From positions 1 to 13,560 of the forward strand of contig LNZQ01000118.1 of NCBI GenBank assembly GCA_002007315.1: a stretch of DNA of 13,560 nucleotides. The letters are read 5' to 3'. This document shows, piece after piece, positions 1 to 6,889 of the stretch. A program made the position numbers and the translations under genes. Under the pieces are notes generated by a model, which saw only the letters and a list, made by a program, of their open reading frames with translations, searched no databases and was not told where the DNA came from. The stretch is from Epulopiscium sp. Nele67-Bin004. Lineage in GTDB: Bacteria > Bacillota_A > Clostridia > Lachnospirales > Cellulosilyticaceae. How positions within the stretch are numbered: the first letter of the stretch is position 1; every line of letters starts with the position of its first letter.

Positions 1-1065
1 CAGCAGTTGGCCGGGCGATGACCCCACTGTGTTTATTTTTCTATCAGCCGGCAGAAGCCCAATATAAGTCAACAAGCCAGCCAGAGCTCAGCAAACAGCA
101 AACTGTGTCTGCTGGAAGCTGCTGAGTGGCCCATTTAGTTCATGTTGTTCTTCTATTATGGTCATTAAGGCCATGTAGCATTCACATAAAACTCTGTTTT
201 CATTATTTTTCTAGCTTATGCCGAGGCCTAGTTAGACTGAAATAAAAATAGAGAAATGCTTTTTTTTTGTCTCTAAAAGCTGCCTGAAACCTATTTTGTG
301 CTAACGTAACTGCAGTTTTGTACTTTGAGAAGATAAAAAATGAAATAAATCACTCTTAAAAACCAATTTACAGAGGAATTAGCGAAAGGAAAGCTCTACA
401 TTTAAGGAAATAAACTGATATGCTGTCTTTCCAAGATTGATACTGCTCTCATGTTGTTGCTAAACTTAGAGGGAAACAATTAACCTGGATCCATGAAAAG
501 TTCAAAATAGCCTACATTTTGTCGTTTTTACATTTCTCTTATGCCTACACTAAAGGACTTTGGCAAAACTTCAATAAGACTGGTGAAGGACTAACGTCTG
601 ACACCCTCTCACATCCCTCAAAGACGATGTGTCAGCAGGTCACTGAGTTTTCAGTCACAGACTAAGATTTTGGAACGACTGGGAAACTTGCATGGCCACA
701 ATTTGCAAGATTATAGCTAGATTTTTTTTTAAAGAGCATGAGTCGAAAAAAAGACCAAGTCCAGAGCTCCGGAGAAGAGAGGGGGCTCGGACAGAAGAGT
801 AAGGACAAAAAGAAGCACTCTTCCCTGGGCAGGGAGCCCCAGAAACCTCCCTGGAAGTCCGGCTGACCACCAGTTACACAAGCTTTCTTAGTTGCTGACA
901 GTGTTCACATCATTAAACAGCTCAGTTTGCTTAAGACAAGAATGAAGGGTTGTGATAATATTAAACATGTTAGATTTTATCGTAACGCCAAAACGAGAAA
1001 AAGGCTTCCTGAAAACAGTCGAGATGGACTTTTATGAACACCTTACAGCAAATGACCGAGATCAC
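1..1065. other. Animal-like flanking DNA, non-coding
   Basis: No bacterial gene can be read here. All six frames are broken by frequent stops, and the longest open stretches carry no recognisable family. The sequence has features usual in vertebrate non-coding DNA: runs of T and A (near 260 and 722), many TG/CA steps and fairly few CpG. No start site, Shine-Dalgarno sequence or rho-independent terminator belongs to the bacterial genes. I see no exon I can support and no transposable element I recognise. The exact right-hand limit is uncertain. From about 954 the CpG frequency rises, and bacterial homology is certain only from about 1072 on. Confidence 0.65.
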
Positions 1066-1653
1066 AGAGCGCGCCACATCTCTAGCAAAACTCCCGCCAA
1101 GTGGCATATACGCCGTAACTACGATACCTCTTTCTTGACAATAGTCGATAAGTTCTTGATTTGCAAGATACGGGTGCGACTCAATTTGGTTAACAGCTGG
1201 CGTAATCGTGCTGTTTCTTTCGATTTCTTGTAGGTGATGAATTTGGAAGTTTGACACTCCGATAGCACCAACTTTTTTTGCATCGTAAAGCTTTTCAAGT
1301 TCAAGCCACGCTTCTTGATAACCTTCTGCTGCCCAGTGGATAAGATACAAGTCAACGCTATCAAGCCCTAGCAAGTCTAAACTTGTTTGGTAAGCTTGTG
1401 CAACCGTTCTATTTCTAACGTCCTCATTCCAAAGTTTTGTTGTAACAAATATGTCATCTCTATTTACGTCCGATTGTGCAATTCCTTGACCAACTTCTGC
1501 CTCGTTGCGATAAATCATAGCCGTGTCAATGTGGCGGTATCCTGCTCTAAGTGCAGATTTAACAGCCTCAACAGTTTCTTCTCCTTTAGCAGTTTGCCAA
1601 ACGCCAAGCCCCACAGCAGGCATTTTTTTACCAGTGTTTAAAGTAAATTCCAT
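970..1653 (-). CDS. Aldo/keto reductase, C-terminally truncated at the junction
   Basis: NADPH-dependent aldo/keto reductases reduce aldehydes and ketones in the cytoplasm on a TIM-barrel fold. Starting at the ATG at 1653, residues 1-194 follow the family closely. The catalytic tetrad is visible as D43 (in HIDTA), Y48, K73 (in TTKLW) and H106 (in LIHWA). Later signatures are GAIGVSNF (129-136) and NQIESHPYL (155-163). After residue 194 (about position 1072) the family pattern stops. The frame runs on with unrelated residues to a stop at 970, giving 227 residues instead of the usual 260-290. The final barrel strands and the C-terminal cofactor-binding segment are missing, so the product as written should be non-functional. 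GGAG at 1663-1666 lies 9 bases before this ATG; the longer TTG start at 1668 would overlap that site. The most likely cause is the sequence junction rather than a natural mutation. Confidence 0.85.
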   Translation of the reverse strand: MEFTLNTGKKMPAVGLGVWQTAKGEETVEAVKSALRAGYRHIDTAMIYRNEAEVGQGIAQSDVNRDDIFVTTKLWNEDVRNRTVAQAYQTSLDLLGLDSVDLYLIHWAAEGYQEAWLELEKLYDAKKVGAIGVSNFQIHHLQEIERNSTITPAVNQIESHPYLANQELIDYCQERGIVVTAYMPLGGSFARDVARSVISVICCKVFIKVHLDCFQEAFFSFWRYDKI

Positions 1654-1685
1654 AGTTATCATCTCCAAGATTGAATTTTTCCAAT

Positions 1686-1714
1686 ATTTTACTACGATTT
1701 TTGACGTTTGGCAA
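1686..1714 (-). promoter_or_regulatory. Promoter of the aldo/keto reductase gene
   Basis: On the minus strand TTGCCA (1709-1714, five of six matches to the -35 consensus) is followed after 17 bases by TAAAAT (1686-1691, five of six to the -10). It lies between the stop of the upstream operon (1726) and the reductase start, so the reductase is probably transcribed on its own. No terminator hairpin is visible between the two transcription units. Confidence 0.55.
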
Positions 1715-1725
1715 GGGGTATTTTA

Positions 1726-2658
1726 TTATTTTGTAATTTCAAACATTAAACAGTATGGCGACCCAAACGGACTATTGTAATAATATCCGATATAATTGTT
1801 GCCAGTTTGTTTAAGTTTTTCGTTCGCCATTTGTGCATTTATCTGATAAAAAACTTCGCTTTGTTGTGTCTGGGAAAGCCCCATTTCATCAAAAATCGCC
1901 TCAAGCATATTCACCTGAATGTCATCAAGTTCAGGCTCATGAATAGTAAGTATACCAACAACTGACACGACTGCCTCATCTTGAATTTCAACTTGCAATT
2001 GTGAGGTAATATTTTTCTCCTCGTGAGAACTTTCAAGTTCAAATATATCCGTATAATAAAGATATTGTCTGTCGTCCAAAATTTTAGCCAGATTTACGCC
2101 ATACCCATTTTGGATAATTCGTCTGTTTATATGCTCAACTTCAGACACATTAATTTCTTTTTGTAATCCCCGTATTTCCACCGAATAATCGTTTTTAGAA
2201 TTAATATTAACTCGTTGTACTCTAATGCTACATTCATTTTCCGTATCTAAAATAGATCTACCCCAAAACCCATCTGGTGACATCTCGTCTTCAACATAAT
2301 TTTCTAATTGCGTTTTCATTTCTGCAATCGAGGTAGAAATAAAATCATTTCCAACTATGCTATCAATATCCAATAATATATTTGCGTCAATGTTTCCATC
2401 AAAATTAAAATTGTAAAAATAACTGTTTGAATTTGAGCTACCAGTATAATAATTCATATAATACATAATTCTTTCGCCGCTCACATACGGAGTTTTATCT
2501 ACAAATTTCTCCAACTCATCTATAAAATGTGTATAATTAGCAGTTTCATTTCTTATAACATTAATAGACTCCGTATTTTCTATCACTGGGTTGTTACTAA
2601 TTTTTTGTGCATAAAGTGTACCCACCAAAATTATAAAGCTTAATAAAATTTTTATCAT
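1726..2658 (-). CDS. Secreted protein of unknown function, last gene of the ABC operon
   Basis: I do not recognise this 310-residue protein. Residues 1-17 form a short signal peptide (positive start, hydrophobic core, LYA-Q as a likely cleavage site). There is no lipobox cysteine, so it should be released or held non-covalently outside the membrane. The mature part is rich in Asn, Glu, Ile and Tyr and mixes helices and strands, with no obvious repeats or catalytic motif. The start is well set: an AAGGAGG site at 2666-2672, seven bases upstream, overlaps the stop codon of the permease gene. Only 12 bases separate the two genes, so they are very probably co-translated. The context suggests an extracellular partner or sensor for the transporter; that is inference from position only. 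Confidence 0.8.
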   Translation of the reverse strand: MIKILLSFIILVGTLYAQKISNNPVIENTESINVIRNETANYTHFIDELEKFVDKTPYVSGERIMYYMNYYTGSSNSNSYFYNFNFDGNIDANILLDIDSIVGNDFISTSIAEMKTQLENYVEDEMSPDGFWGRSILDTENECSIRVQRVNINSKNDYSVEIRGLQKEINVSEVEHINRRIIQNGYGVNLAKILDDRQYLYYTDIFELESSHEEKNITSQLQVEIQDEAVVSVVGILTIHEPELDDIQVNMLEAIFDEMGLSQTQQSEVFYQINAQMANEKLKQTGNNYIGYYYNSPFGSPYCLMFEITK

Positions 2659-2670
2659 ACGTGCACCTCC

Positions 2671-3750
2671 TTAATCAACTATAAATTTTTTGCAAAAAAC
2701 GTACATAAATAAAGCACACACTAATCCAATTGCACCACTTACAACGCCACTGTATATTCCTGAAACCCCTGATAGTATTGGACCTATCAAAAATCCACAT
2801 ACTACAACTCCAAGCAAAAACAACACTTTAAACGCTTTATTCACAAACTGTTCGCCTTCTGTATTCATTCCGTATTTGTTCTGCACATAGTTTATAACGC
2901 AGCCTAAAAATATCAAAGTTGCAACTATAACTAACAAATGTCCCCATATATTTGTGTCTGGTTGTGTCACAATATGCATATCTGTCGTCACCCAATAATA
3001 CGTCCATTCTCTGTCCCTAAACTGCGTTGGTATCCACGGTTTTAAAGTTAAATAATACATTATAATACTGTTAGCCTGATTGCTACGTATAATATTATGA
3101 ACAATTCCATTTGCTTGGTTAAACATTACTATATTGTTACCAAGTATTGCTAAAGTACATGATAGTCCCGTAATTAGATACGCAGGAACACCAAGCATTA
3201 TGACCCCAACACTTGTCGCCACAACCGAGTTTTTAATTATATATTGAAAAATTATTAAGTATAAATAAAACAGTATATACACTAAATTAAAACACACCAT
3301 AAGCCCCAAAATGGTTAACCAACTGTTTAAACCAGCAACATATTCTTTAGTTGCAAACGATGTATTTACTATTTCTATAAAATCGCTATATCTAATTCTA
3401 AATGCAGCAATATATAAAAAATTTATAAAATTTACTATTGTGATAGACATTACCCCAACCCCAATTTTTAACTTAATTAAATTTGCTTGGGTTATCGGCA
3501 ACACTCGCAAAATTCCGCTTGTGTTATTTCCTTTTATATCTTTAAATTGCAACGCTACTAGCCCAAATACCATAATCGCAATCATAAAATTTAGCTCTAT
3601 TGGCATTATATATGCGTATGAAAATTGACTAAAATACATCCCTATATTTCTTAGGTTAAAACGCCAATACGTTGGCACAAGCGTCAATAACCCCATCACA
3701 ACTACATACATAAATATATTTTTGATTTCATATTTAATTAACGTTTTCAT
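2671..3750 (-). CDS. ABC transporter permease, ytr-like operon
   Basis: This is a membrane protein of 359 residues with about eight hydrophobic segments (roughly 13-27, 48-67, 97-117, 142-168, 175-203, 269-287, 307-327, 332-353) and a large polar loop at 205-268. The N-terminus (MKTLIKYEIKNIF) is typical of permeases paired with ATPases of the GntR-linked exporter type, where a cytoplasmic helix precedes the first membrane span. I chose the ATG at 3750 because GAGAGG lies just upstream; the longer frame from 3819 would run deep into the ATPase gene. The start overlaps the 3' end of the ATPase gene (stop at 3734) by 17 bases, which points to translational coupling. The substrate cannot be read from the sequence. 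Confidence 0.82.
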   Translation of the reverse strand: MKTLIKYEIKNIFMYVVVMGLLTLVPTYWRFNLRNIGMYFSQFSYAYIMPIELNFMIAIMVFGLVALQFKDIKGNNTSGILRVLPITQANLIKLKIGVGVMSITIVNFINFLYIAAFRIRYSDFIEIVNTSFATKEYVAGLNSWLTILGLMVCFNLVYILFYLYLIIFQYIIKNSVVATSVGVIMLGVPAYLITGLSCTLAILGNNIVMFNQANGIVHNIIRSNQANSIIMYYLTLKPWIPTQFRDREWTYYWVTTDMHIVTQPDTNIWGHLLVIVATLIFLGCVINYVQNKYGMNTEGEQFVNKAFKVLFLLGVVVCGFLIGPILSGVSGIYSGVVSGAIGLVCALFMYVFCKKFIVD

Positions 3751-4633
3751 TTGATTTCCTCTCTTTCTCTGCAATGTAAACGAAAGCTTCTTCAAGTGCA
3801 AGCGGTATATTTTCGGCAAGCTTCACACCAACGCAGTCCAGTTGTTCACGAAGAAACTTTTCGTTGTCGCTCGTGATGTAATGAACGCTACCCATTTTTT
3901 CGACACCAAGCACGCTAACCCAACTGCTTATATCCGTTGGTGCGTCCCCCTCAAACACAACTTGCAGCTTAACGACGCTACGTTTTATGCTGCTTGCGTC
4001 AGCTTGTTTAATTATTTTGCCGTTAGAAATGATAGACACTATGTCGCATATTTTTTCAAGCTCATCTATATGGTGCGACGAAATAAACACCGTCATTTCA
4101 CGTTCCGCAACTTCTTCAACTATCCATTGTAGCACTTTCTTCTTTACTATAGCGTCAAGCCCAGACGTTGGCTCATCGAGAATTAGCACGTCAGGATTTA
4201 TCGACAAGTTAAGCATAATGCTAATTTGCATTTGCATACCTTTAGACATTTTGCGGACTTTTCGGTTCATCGGCAAATTTAGCTCGCTGTTATATTTCTC
4301 AAATTGGTTGTACGAAAATTTGTCATAAAGCCCGCTATACAGCCACACCAAGTCTTTAAGCGTGTAGTCAGGAAAAAAATGTACGGCAGTATCGGCAACG
4401 TATCCAACACGTTGTTTTACGTCTGGGTTGTCATACACAGGCTTATCATCTATAGTAATTGTGCCAGTTGTTTCCTTATAAATACCAACTAGCGTCTTAA
4501 TTATCGTGCTTTTTCCCGCACCGTTTGGTCCTATCAAGCCGTGAATTGTGCCTTTTTTAACGACAATATTTATATCGTGCACAGCGTCTTCATTTTTCGA
4601 GTAACTTTTTGAGAAATTAGTAATTTTAATCAT
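3734..4633 (-). CDS. ABC transporter ATP-binding protein, YtrB-like
   Basis: This 299-residue cytoplasmic ATPase energises the permease encoded next to it. All the motifs for ATP hydrolysis are present: Walker A GPNGAGKST (35-43), a signature of the MSKGM type instead of LSGGQ (129-133, usual in this exporter subfamily), Walker B VLILDEP (149-155), D-loop SGLD (157-160) and the switch histidine H187 in ISSH. Residues after about 220 form the C-terminal extension seen in drug- and peptide-exporter ATPases. Its ATG shares one base with the TGA stop of the regulator gene upstream, and its own end overlaps the permease gene. The three genes are therefore tightly coupled. By analogy with Bacillus YtrB, a role in envelope stress or antibiotic resistance is plausible, not shown. 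Confidence 0.92.
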   Translation of the reverse strand: MIKITNFSKSYSKNEDAVHDINIVVKKGTIHGLIGPNGAGKSTIIKTLVGIYKETTGTITIDDKPVYDNPDVKQRVGYVADTAVHFFPDYTLKDLVWLYSGLYDKFSYNQFEKYNSELNLPMNRKVRKMSKGMQMQISIMLNLSINPDVLILDEPTSGLDAIVKKKVLQWIVEEVAEREMTVFISSHHIDELEKICDIVSIISNGKIIKQADASSIKRSVVKLQVVFEGDAPTDISSWVSVLGVEKMGSVHYITSDNEKFLREQLDCVGVKLAENIPLALEEAFVYIAEKERKSNENVN

Positions 4634-5010
4634 CAGTTTTCCTCCTCAACATACAGTTTGTCAATCATCTCAATTAGCGTTTCTTTCGTTTGTCCTGTGT
4701 ATTGCCATTCTATGCAAAGTTTTTGTAACACTTTTGTAAGTTCTTCCATTTTCTTTTCCCCCTTATCGCCAATAGGTGTGTCGCTAATAAAATTGCCTTT
4801 ACCTCTAACCGTTATAAGAACTCCCTCTCGCTCAAGCTCTGTATATGCCTTGCTCACTGTGTTTGGCGTAATTTCAAGCGTTGATGCAAGCTGTCTAATT
4901 GATGGCATTTTGTCATTTGGTTTCAACAAGCCGTGAATAATTTGTTCTTTAATACTATCCATAATTTGTTCATAAATAGGACGTTTGTCACGAATGTTTA
5001 TAGTAATCAT
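4633..5010 (-). CDS. GntR-family transcriptional regulator, YtrA subfamily
   Basis: This is a repressor-type DNA-binding protein of 125 residues. Residues 8-75 form the GntR winged helix-turn-helix: PIYEQI at 11-16, recognition region PSIRQLASTLEITPNTVSKAY (36-56) and wing VRGKGNFI (68-75). Only about 50 residues follow, too few for a FadR or HutC effector domain. Short tails like this define the YtrA subfamily, whose members usually control a neighbouring ABC exporter. It is the first gene of the operon, and its stop overlaps the ATPase start by one base. AGGAGGTG stands 4-5 bases before the ATG. The promoter upstream carries an inverted repeat over its -10 box, so autorepression is likely; the inducer is unknown. 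Confidence 0.93.
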   Translation of the reverse strand: MITINIRDKRPIYEQIMDSIKEQIIHGLLKPNDKMPSIRQLASTLEITPNTVSKAYTELEREGVLITVRGKGNFISDTPIGDKGEKKMEELTKVLQKLCIEWQYTGQTKETLIEMIDKLYVEEEN

Positions 5011-5035
5011 CTGTCACCTCCTCAGTGCGTCATAT

Positions 5036-5058
5036 CTGTATCACTCATACTAATACAG
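5036..5058. promoter_or_regulatory. Candidate operator for the GntR regulator
   Basis: CTGTAT (5036-5041) and ATACAG (5053-5058) form a perfect 6-base inverted repeat around an 11-base spacer. A shorter repeat, GTAT-CACTC-ATAC, is nested in it (5038-5050). The site covers the -10 box of the operon promoter exactly, where a bound dimer would block RNA polymerase. Binding by the GntR protein encoded just downstream is inference. Confidence 0.55.
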
Positions 5059-5075
5059 TTTTGTTGCTTTGTCAA
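5047..5075 (-). promoter_or_regulatory. Promoter of the GntR/ABC operon
   Basis: On the minus strand a perfect -35 box TTGACA (5070-5075) is followed after 17 bases by TAGTAT (5047-5052, four of six matches). Transcription would start near 5040 and run into the GntR gene at 5010. The weak -10 box lies inside the inverted repeat described as the operator. Confidence 0.65.
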
Positions 5076-5110
5076 TACTTTTTTTGTGCCTAGTATAAAA
5101 ACTATTTGCA

Positions 5111-5119
5111 TGATATAAT
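5111..5119 (+). promoter_or_regulatory. Extended -10 promoter of hflX
   Basis: TGATATAAT (5111-5119) is a perfect extended -10 element, TG one base before TATAAT. No good -35 box stands 17 bases upstream, which extended -10 promoters can do without. It points away from the GntR/ABC promoter about 40 bases to the left, so 5011-5147 is a divergent control region. Confidence 0.6.
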
Positions 5120-5147
5120 GAAATCAAAATTTTGACGAGGTGAACCG

Positions 5148-6380
5148 ATGGAACAACAAAAGGAAAAACTGATTTTATTTGTAGCGTACAAAAAACATAT
5201 GGGGGGCGAATTAGCACCAATTGAAGAAAGCATGGAGGAGCTTGAAGAACTTATCGACACGGCTGGTGGCGAAGTTTGCACCAAATTTATACAAAAAGTT
5301 GACGCAATCCACCCCGCACATTATTTAGGCAAAGGCAAAATTGAAGAACTTCGCCTAATGATTGAACAGCTTGGGGCAACGGGCGTCGTGTGTGACGAGG
5401 AGTTGTCGCCTGTGCAAATGAAAAACTTGGCTGAAATGCTAGACACAAAAGTTTTAGATAGAACTATAATTATTTTGCATATTTTTGCCGAAAGAGCAAA
5501 CTCAAGCGAAGGTAAAGTTCAAGTTGAAATGGCACAACTTAAATATCAATATTCACGACTTGCAGGAACGGGTGCGATGCTTTCGAGGCAAGGCGGGGGT
5601 ATCGGTGCAAAAGGGCCAGGTGAGAAAAAACTTGAAACGGACAAACGCCACATCAGAGAGCGAATGGACATTTTGAAGCAAGAAATTAAAGAGATGGAAA
5701 AACACCGAGATTTATTGCGAAAAAAACGTGCGAAAGACAACATTCCTATCGTATCAATCGTTGGATACACAAACTCGGGCAAGTCAACGCTACTAAACAC
5801 TCTTAGCGGTAGCGACGTTTACGCCAAAGATCAGCTTTTTGCAACGCTTGACCCGACGACTAGAAAAGTTGTGTTGCCAGAAGGCACGGAAATTCGCCTA
5901 GTTGACACCGTTGGATTTATTCGCAAGTTGCCACACCATCTGATTAAGGCGTTTCACTCAACTTTGGAAGAAGCAAAATACGCCGATATTATTTTAAATG
6001 TCGTTGATGCAAGCTCCCCAAACATAGACACACACAACGATGTCGTACTGTCGACGCTTGAAAAACTTGGCGTTAAAGATATCCCGATAATTGAAGTGTT
6101 CAACAAAGTTGATAAAATCGACTACAAACCTGCTGGCATCGGAATTTCCGCAAAAAATTCGATTAATTTAGGTGAGTTGCTAACTGCAATTGAAGATATT
6201 TTGTACGATGAAATGAAAAAATTTGTTGCCAACATACCATACACCGACCCAAAAACTTTGGCGTATTGTAAAGCAAATGCAGAAAAACTTGAAGAAAGCT
6301 ATGAAGAAGATGGCGTAAAAATTCAAGGTTATATTCATGCAACTAAATATCACAAAATAGAACCTTATGTCATAGTGTAA
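5148..6380 (+). CDS. hflX: GTPase HflX, ribosome-splitting factor
   Basis: HflX binds the 50S subunit and, in studied bacteria, splits stalled or hibernating ribosomes, for example after heat or antibiotic stress. The 410-residue protein has the complete family layout. An N-terminal HflX domain spans roughly residues 8-165 and includes YLGKGKIEEL (59-68) and the conserved glycine-rich turn RQGGGIGAKGPGEKKLE (147-163). A coiled linker (165-197) follows, then the G domain: G1 GYTNSGKS (206-213), G2 around T233 in FATLDPTTR, G3 DTVGF (253-257), G4 NKVD (319-322), G5 SAK (334-336). Length is normal. The ATG at 5148 follows GAGGTG by five bases. It is transcribed divergently from the GntR/ABC operon, and the two may respond to related stresses. 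Confidence 0.97.
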   Translation: MEQQKEKLILFVAYKKHMGGELAPIEESMEELEELIDTAGGEVCTKFIQKVDAIHPAHYLGKGKIEELRLMIEQLGATGVVCDEELSPVQMKNLAEMLDTKVLDRTIIILHIFAERANSSEGKVQVEMAQLKYQYSRLAGTGAMLSRQGGGIGAKGPGEKKLETDKRHIRERMDILKQEIKEMEKHRDLLRKKRAKDNIPIVSIVGYTNSGKSTLLNTLSGSDVYAKDQLFATLDPTTRKVVLPEGTEIRLVDTVGFIRKLPHHLIKAFHSTLEEAKYADIILNVVDASSPNIDTHNDVVLSTLEKLGVKDIPIIEVFNKVDKIDYKPAGIGISAKNSINLGELLTAIEDILYDEMKKFVANIPYTDPKTLAYCKANAEKLEESYEEDGVKIQGYIHATKYHKIEPYVIV

Positions 6381-6620
6381 AAAAATTGTTAACAATGTGT
6401 AAAAAACTTATCAGACTTTACGACAATTAGTTTGGTATTTATATAAATATTTAACTAAAAAACACTTTTTATTCCATATTTTTCCTTTTATCTGTCGTTT
6501 AGACAGCAATATATAAATATTATGCGATAAATTTTTGTATATTTTTTTAAATAATTATTGTATAATGTTGATAGTTGAGAAAAGCTCAAAACATACTGAA
6601 AGATTATAGGGGTGGAAAAT
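6381..6620. other. AT-rich intergenic region after hflX
   Basis: This is a very AT-rich 240-base gap. A 12-base palindrome (ATTGTTAACAAT, 6385-6396) lies five bases after the hflX stop, flanked by two copies of GTGTAAAAAA (6375-6384 and 6397-6406). It has no loop and no following T-run, so it is not a usual intrinsic terminator. A small hairpin CTGTC-GTTTA-GACAG lies at 6492-6506. A good -10 box, TATAAT (6561-6566), precedes the next small gene, without a clear -35 at normal spacing. I see no conserved RNA fold or further gene. Confidence 0.45.
6561..6566 (+). promoter_or_regulatory. -10 box of the small gene at 6621
   Basis: TATAAT matches the consensus fully and lies about 55 bases before the start codon. 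The nearest -35 candidates (TTGTAT at 6535-6540, 20-base spacer) are poorly placed, so the promoter call rests on the -10 box and on its position. Confidence 0.4.
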
Positions 6621-6860
6621 ATGGAACACACTAGAAATTTGATAGGGGAAACAGAAGACTTTAAATATTTTACATTGCAACGTCAAGGTAGTGAGGGGAA
6701 CACTATTTTTGGGGTTGGTATTTTGGAAAACGAGAAATCGTTTGAAGGTTATTATTTTACAGAAGATGAACAGTTTGCTACATCACTATGTAAACAAATG
6801 TTTGATGGTGGTGTAACAATTACGACTTTGCCATACATTATAGACGATGCAGTTGCATAA
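6621..6860 (+). CDS. Small protein of unknown function, DUF6514-like
   Basis: This encodes 79 residues without signal peptide or membrane segment. The order is a strand-rich first half (EDFKYFTLQRQ, then IFGVGILENE), an acidic stretch YYFTEDEQFAT, a helix and the ending GGVTITTLPYIIDDAV. That pattern recalls a small clostridial family of unknown function (from memory DUF6514; I cannot verify it). I chose the ATG at 6621 because TAGGGGTGG (6607-6615) stands five bases before it; a GTG at 6612 lies inside that site and would add three residues. It has its own -10 box and ends just before a strong terminator, so it is a single-gene unit. The function is unknown. Confidence 0.75.
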   Translation: MEHTRNLIGETEDFKYFTLQRQGSEGNTIFGVGILENEKSFEGYYFTEDEQFATSLCKQMFDGGVTITTLPYIIDDAVA

Positions 6861-6864
6861 AAAG

Positions 6865-6888
6865 AGGACGCTTGCGAGCGTCCTTTTT
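6865..6888. terminator. Bidirectional intrinsic terminator
   Basis: AGGACGCT (6865-6872) and AGCGTCCT (6877-6884) form a perfect 8-base stem with loop TGCG. A T-run follows on the plus strand and an A-run precedes it (T-run on the minus strand). It lies between the stops of two convergent genes (6860 and 6890) and should end transcription from both sides. Confidence 0.9.
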
Positions 6889-6889
6889 G

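Noticed and set aside
655..870. Open frame of 71 codons on the minus strand in the left flank
   Set aside because: It lacks a ribosome site, family similarity or coding-type composition, and lies in DNA that looks non-bacterial. A chance open frame is the better reading.
970..1072. Frameshift rather than a junction at the end of the aldo/keto reductase
   Set aside because: I read the other two minus frames across this stretch. Neither restores the missing family segments and both meet early stops, so a single indel does not explain it.
1709..1725. Terminator after the GntR/ABC operon
   Set aside because: No stem with a following T-run can be drawn between the stop at 1726 and the reductase promoter.
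6491..6506. TGTCG motif within a small hairpin as a sporulation-regulator (Spo0A) box
   Set aside because: Only five core bases fit, the flanks do not match, and the site lies far from the -10 box. Chance is likely.
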